From Achromobacter sp. RTa (lineage in GTDB: Bacteria; Pseudomonadota; Gammaproteobacteria; Burkholderiales; Burkholderiaceae_B), in contig NZ_JPYO01000042.1 of NCBI RefSeq assembly GCF_000757485.1, positions 844,697-908,696 of the forward strand: a stretch of DNA of 64,000 nucleotides. The letters run 5' to 3'. A program made the translations under genes and the position numbers. The notes below the pieces were generated by a model. The model saw only the letters and a program-made list of their open reading frames with translations. It had not been told where the DNA came from and ran no database searches. Positions 62,103 through 64,000 of this stretch are shown here, in pieces (the stretch's first letter is position 1; each line of letters begins with the position of its first letter).

Positions 62103-63719
62103 TTAGAATCTTGCGACGCCGAACTGGATCGGATGAACGTCGCGCTTTGCCGACCGCGTGCACGCGGCCAACGCCACTCCCAGCACCTCCCGGGTAGCGC
62201 GCGGATCGATCACGCCGTCGTCCAGCAGCAGGCTGCTGGTATGCACGGCGGAAGACTGCAGGTCGAATGTCTGGATGATTTCCTGGCTTTCCGCATCCAG
62301 CGCGGCGGCGTCCGGCTCCGCGCCGGCGCGCCTGGCGCTGTTCTCGGCCACGCGCCGCATGGTCATGGCGGCCTGCTCGCCGCCCATCACGGCGGTTCTC
62401 GCATTCGGCCAGGAAAACAGGAAATCCGGCTTGAAGGCGCGTCCGCACATGCCGTAATTGCCCGCGCCGAACGAGGCGCCGCAAAGCACGGTCAGGCGCG
62501 GCACGCCGGCATTGGACAAGGCCTGGATGAGCTTGGCGCCATGCTTGATCATGCCCGCCTCTTCGTGCGCGCGCCCCACCACGAACCCCGTGATGTTCTG
62601 CAGGAACACGATGGGCCTGCCCAGCTGGGAGCACAGCTGTATGAACTGCGCAGCCTTGGTGGAGCCGGCCGTATCGAGCGGACCGTTGTTGCTCAGCAGC
62701 CCTATCGGCGTGCCCAGAAGGACGCCATAGCCACAAACCGTGGCTATTCCGTAGCCGGGCTTGAACTCATGGAAGTCGGATCCGTCTATCAGCCGCGCGA
62801 TCACTTCGCGCATGTCCACCGGTACCCGGTAGTCTGCCGGCATGATGCCTAGCAGGTCCTGGATATCGTGCCGAGGCGGCGCGCCGCCGCCGGCGTCTTC
62901 TTTGCCCGTCCACCCGAAGGCGCTCACGATGTCGCGCACCTGGAGGATGGCCTCGCGATCGTTCTCGGCCACGTAATCGGCCAGGCCCGACACCGATGCG
63001 TGCATCTCCGCCCCGCCCAGCTCCTCTTCCGTTGCGGTCTCCCCGGTGGCGGCCTGCAACAGCGCCGGACCCGCCAGGAAGGCATGCGCCTGGTTGCGCA
63101 CCATGACGACATAGTCGGAGAGGCCGGGCAGATAGGCCCCGCCCGCCGTCGACGAGCCGTGCACCAGGGATATCACCGGAATGCCGGCGGCCGACAATCT
63201 GGCCAGGTTGTAGAACATGCCGCCGCCATGGACGAAGCGTTCGGCGCGGTACTTCTTCAGATTTCCGCCGGCGCTCTCGACCAGCTGGATGAAAGGCAGG
63301 CGGTTGGCCAGCGCGATCTCCTGGCAGCGCATGACCTTCTGGGCGGTCATGGCCTGCATGGCGCCCGCGCTGATGCCGGCATCGTTGATGACGATCATGC
63401 ATTGCACACCGCATACCTGGCCCACGCCCGCGATGATGGCCGCGCCCGGCACGCTGGTGGCGGGATCCGGATCCTCGATTCCGCAATAGCCCGCCAGCTT
63501 CATCAATTCCAGGAACGGGCTGCCGGCATCGACCAAGGCCTCCAGGCGCTCTCGCGGAAGCAGCTTGCCGCGCTTGCGGAACGCCGGCGCGGCCCGCGCC
63601 GAGCGATCCACCGCCCGCTGCTCCAGTTGCGACAGGTCCGACAGCAGCGCCAGCATCTGTTCGCGGTTGCGCTGGTAGGCAGGGGACTGCCTGTCGAGAC
63701 GGGATTCCAGATCGGCCAT
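62103..63719 (-). CDS. Acyl-CoA carboxylase beta (carboxyltransferase) subunit
   Basis: 538 residues, the length of methylcrotonyl-/geranyl-CoA carboxylase beta. Landmarks include RGKLLPRERLEALVDAGSPFLEL, the first oxyanion region HGSSTAGGAYLPGLSDYVVMV and the second GASFGAGNYGMCGRAFKPDFLFSWPNARTAVMGGEQAA. I start it at 63719 (MADLESRL); the frame is open 35 codons further up. It is the first gene of the minus-strand operon visible here, 12 bp ahead of the dehydrogenase. Confidence 0.92.
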   Translation of the reverse strand: MADLESRLDRQSPAYQRNREQMLALLSDLSQLEQRAVDRSARAAPAFRKRGKLLPRERLEALVDAGSPFLELMKLAGYCGIEDPDPATSVPGAAIIAGVGQVCGVQCMIVINDAGISAGAMQAMTAQKVMRCQEIALANRLPFIQLVESAGGNLKKYRAERFVHGGGMFYNLARLSAAGIPVISLVHGSSTAGGAYLPGLSDYVVMVRNQAHAFLAGPALLQAATGETATEEELGGAEMHASVSGLADYVAENDREAILQVRDIVSAFGWTGKEDAGGGAPPRHDIQDLLGIMPADYRVPVDMREVIARLIDGSDFHEFKPGYGIATVCGYGVLLGTPIGLLSNNGPLDTAGSTKAAQFIQLCSQLGRPIVFLQNITGFVVGRAHEEAGMIKHGAKLIQALSNAGVPRLTVLCGASFGAGNYGMCGRAFKPDFLFSWPNARTAVMGGEQAAMTMRRVAENSARRAGAEPDAAALDAESQEIIQTFDLQSSAVHTSSLLLDDGVIDPRATREVLGVALAACTRSAKRDVHPIQFGVARF

Positions 63720-64000
63720 GGTTGCAGACACCTTATGTCGAGTTCCGGGGAGCTCCGGGCGGACCGGCAGCGTGAACCTATGATGGGCTACGCGGACGGC
63801 CCGCACAATCAAGAACTCGTCCACCGACAGTTAAGGATTGCTTAAGTGATGCAGGCTGGGGGCTGCGCCTGGGGCCGGGAGGGAGGAAGGCCGAAAGGGG
63901 TCGAGGCGTGGGTTGGGGCGTGCGCGATAGTGTCAGACATGGACCGGTTTCTTGTGTCTGACACCCTGGGGAGCCGGCCTCTAGATCTGAAGCACCGCGC
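63720..64000. repeat. End gap with repeat boxes, second module cut by window end
   Basis: A degenerate box GTGTCAGACAT lies at 63930-63940 and a perfect box GTGTCTGACAC at 63954-63964. The latter continues CCTGGGGAG, the same variant as the module at 52875-52938, and runs out of the window. The rest of the 281-bp gap presumably holds the promoter of the carboxylase operon; no gene is seen. Confidence 0.65.

Overview
The window is high-GC chromosomal DNA from a betaproteobacterium, most likely of the Bordetella/Achromobacter group (Alcaligenaceae). The basis is base composition, the codon style, four unlinked Bug-type (tripartite tricarboxylate family) periplasmic receptors, many LysR regulators, and dense clusters for organic-acid and aromatic catabolism. 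I see no rRNA, tRNA, CRISPR array, transposase or phage gene. The window opens inside one gene and closes in intergenic DNA.

Layout. 0-2.6 kb: 3' part of a WG-repeat protein. 2.6-4.5 kb: an isocitrate-lyase/PEP-mutase family enzyme divergent from a LysR gene. 4.5-7.0 kb: a YqjI/YqjH-like metal-responsive repressor and ferric-siderophore reductase behind a 30-bp dyad, preceded by an EamA transporter. 7.1-9.6 kb: an XRE regulator divergent from an MFS pump. 9.6-18.2 kb: FMN-dependent hydroxy-acid dehydrogenase plus proC on one side; on the other a D-2-hydroxyacid dehydrogenase, a polyamine-type ABC importer with a fused double permease, and a DapA-family enzyme; a convergent IclR gene follows. 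19.4-21.5 kb: a PhyH-type oxygenase and an AI-2E family membrane protein. 21.6-29.1 kb: a LysR gene divergent from a complete MexEF-OprN-type RND efflux operon. 29.2-30.7 kb: a LysR gene coupled to a small membrane protein.

30.9-44.3 kb is one long gentisate-type aromatic operon. It encodes 3-hydroxybenzoate 6-hydroxylase, a PhzS-like monooxygenase, gentisate dioxygenase, maleylpyruvate isomerase, fumarylpyruvate hydrolase, a PchB-like chorismate-mutase-fold enzyme, two Bug receptors and a branched-chain-type ABC importer. Together they would import an aromatic acid, hydroxylate it to gentisate and cleave that to pyruvate and fumarate.

44.4-51.0 kb is compositionally different (lower GC in lines sampled by eye) and carries a two-gene module: an exported, 1,911-residue caspase-like CHAT protein and a small exported CHAP/NlpC-type (TIGR02594-like) hydrolase. 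This is the strongest candidate for an undescribed system.

51.5-63.7 kb holds a Bug receptor and an acyl-CoA catabolic locus resembling atu/liu (acyl-CoA carboxylase alpha and beta, acyl-CoA dehydrogenase, AtuA-like protein, Bug receptor, CaiB CoA-transferase, enoyl-CoA hydratase, LysR).

A second theme is a dispersed repeat built from 11-bp boxes GTGTC(A/T)GACAC. I count 23 boxes, all intergenic, in five gaps. Most are paired at the ends of asymmetric modules of about 61-64 bp, and in one gap they form an array with a period near 92 bp.
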